A stretch of 64,000 nucleotides of DNA from Spodoptera frugiperda. Its lineage: Eukaryota > Arthropoda > Insecta > Lepidoptera > Noctuidae. The position numbers and the translations under genes are program-made. The stretch spans positions 11,966,001 to 12,030,000 of the forward strand of contig NC_064215.1 in assembly GCF_023101765.2 (NCBI RefSeq), in the 5' to 3' direction. Below the pieces are notes generated by a model, which saw only the letters and a program-made list of their open reading frames with translations, did no database searches and was not told where the DNA came from. This document shows, piece after piece, positions 62,650-64,000 of the stretch; positions within the stretch are counted from its first letter, which is position 1; every line of letters starts with the position of its first letter.

Positions 62650-64000
62650 AAATGATTCACGTGTAAAATTATAATTCGCATTGTGATGAGACGGTAGTTT
62701 ATTTTAAAGTTTTCCTTGAAACATTAGCAATAAGTGTTTCAGTTTTTGCCATTAGTCTGTAAATGTGCAGTCTATTAAATTACTTGCGATTTCTAGAAAT
62801 CTGCTTGACATTGTGAATCACTTAACATGGTTTACTGGTAGAAAATCATACATAATTTTGAAGAATGATGTCACATCTGTTTTTCTCGTTTGATGCAAAT
62901 AGAGGTAAAAACAAGAAGTAAACATTATAATATAAATCTAGTATTAAGACTACTAATTTCCAATTTAACTCAAAGAAATTCAACCATTACATCTAAAAAC
63001 CATCTTTATTACAACAGTATGTATAAAACACATAGTTCCAAAACCTATATAACATATTTCTACACAGCTCTACATTTTTACATTGATTTTCTTCCCTATA
63101 TCAAACCGCCAAACAAAACAGTCTTCCGTTTGACACTGCCACCCTTTAACACGACCAAACCTCTTATAATTTACTGACAATGACGTACAAAGTAATCCCC
63201 ATAAACCCGTGGTGTCCATTACTTATTAATACACCATAAAACGCCAATACAAAGTTATGGCGCTACATTTTGTAGTGATGGGGTCTAAAAGACCAGTTTT
63301 AGTACAAAAGGACCATATTTCAAAGGTTATGGGAGGTTATGATACTATAAATTTCCGCGGTACTGTCGCCCGAGTAAATTGCATGTCGTTAAACTTATTA
63401 ATAATTGTGATATTAAAGTGTTAGAGTAAGGTTAAATCTTCCTTTTGTCTAAAGTATCGTAAATTTTACTTTTATGTCGAACTTGGCATATTGTCATATA
63501 GTGTTGTTGATTTATATTCCCAGTCACTCAAAGTAATGTTGAATACTGTATTATTATGAATCTTATATGAATACATCTACTCTACATATTTCAACCTTAC
63601 TACAACTAACGCCATCTAGTAATTTTAGAAGACAACTATTTACTAGAATTATAATTAGTAAAATTAGTAAAATTATTAACAAAACAGAGAATTAGTCTTT
63701 ATCAAGATTGTAGTAAATAAAAATAAAAGTTAATTATTAATGAAATAAATATTTACGATTATATTTTTGTAATTTGCACTTTAGTTGATAGTCACATAAA
63801 CCATTTAAGATTTTCCGAAGACAAAAATCTTCAAGTATATAGAAGTTCCTCGCAAAAACAATAGTGTTCACGTTTCGTCAGCAAGTCGCCCGCGTTGCCT
63901 AGCAACGGATAATTTATTGTTCTCTTACGTTCACCTCTCGCCAGCGATGCGCCTGCGCATCCTTTGCTTTTATGACCGCGAGCTAGAGCCGAGTGTACAA
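62650..64000. other. Unannotated end of the window
   Basis: AT-rich with no recognised gene. The last 120 bases (from about 63875) turn CpG-richer (AAGTCGCCCGCGTTGCC, GCGATGCGCCTGCGCATCC) and may mark another regulatory islet cut by the window edge. Confidence 0.4.

Larger units (their letters stand above)
56411..64000 (+). other. Second intron of the knirps-like gene, running off the window
   Basis: It starts with GTAAATGTC. No exon encoding the expected SFFGR continuation and second zinc finger was found before the window ends, so the intron is probably longer than 7.5 kb. I could not run a spliced search, so a short exon could have been missed. ORFs of 60-126 codons (57310-57492, 58471-58680, 59925-60591, 61426-61882, 62270-62650, 62890-63177) show no domain. 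Confidence 0.7.

Noticed and set aside
62270..62650. 126-codon minus-strand ORF as a gene
   Set aside because: No domain recognised; it overlaps the ATCGAT cluster and looks like chance.
20032..63315. Recurring AAAAGGACCA strings (20.0, 20.8, 24.0, 30.3, 63.3 kb) as a motif family
   Set aside because: The shared core is short and the flanks do not align; I could not separate this from chance.

Overview
This is eukaryotic, AT-rich, almost entirely non-coding DNA from a lepidopteran insect, probably noctuid-like. The assignment rests on the repeats: tRNA-derived SINEs, several interspersed repeats I recognise from moth genomes, and a repeat family I associate mainly with noctuids. There is no bacterial gene organisation, no rRNA gene, no CRISPR array and no long open reading frame. 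The ORFs of 60-132 codons look like chance ORFs in AT-rich or CpG-rich DNA.

One protein-coding exon is clear. Positions 56333-56410 (+) encode 26 residues starting with Met. They contain the complete first zinc finger (C-X2-C-X13-C-X2-C) and the start of the P-box of a knirps-family (NR0A) nuclear receptor. The exon is framed by a strong polypyrimidine/AG acceptor and an AAG|GTAAAT donor. The rest of the DNA-binding domain and the C-terminal region must lie further 3'. I did not find them in the remaining 7.6 kb.

A CpG-rich promoter-like block at about 6240-6720 is followed by a good splice donor (AAG|GTAAGC, exon end 7031). I infer that about 6722-7031 is the 5' non-coding first exon of the knirps-like gene. 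This would give a first intron of about 49.3 kb (7032-56332). Joining the two exons puts A at -3 of the ATG. The link is inference and needs transcript evidence.

Layout: 1-6240, upstream AT-rich DNA with a few repeats; 6240-7031, candidate promoter and exon 1; 7032-56332, putative giant intron 1 with repeats, a 606-bp MITE with an intact 8-bp target duplication, CpG-rich islets and palindromic sites; 56333-56410, coding exon; 56411-64000, start of intron 2, with a dense cluster of ATCGAT sites at 61.6-62.65 kb that is a good enhancer candidate. I saw no convincing evidence of a wholly new biological system. The most notable points are the gene architecture, the fresh MITE, and the recurrent ATCGAT and CRE palindromes.
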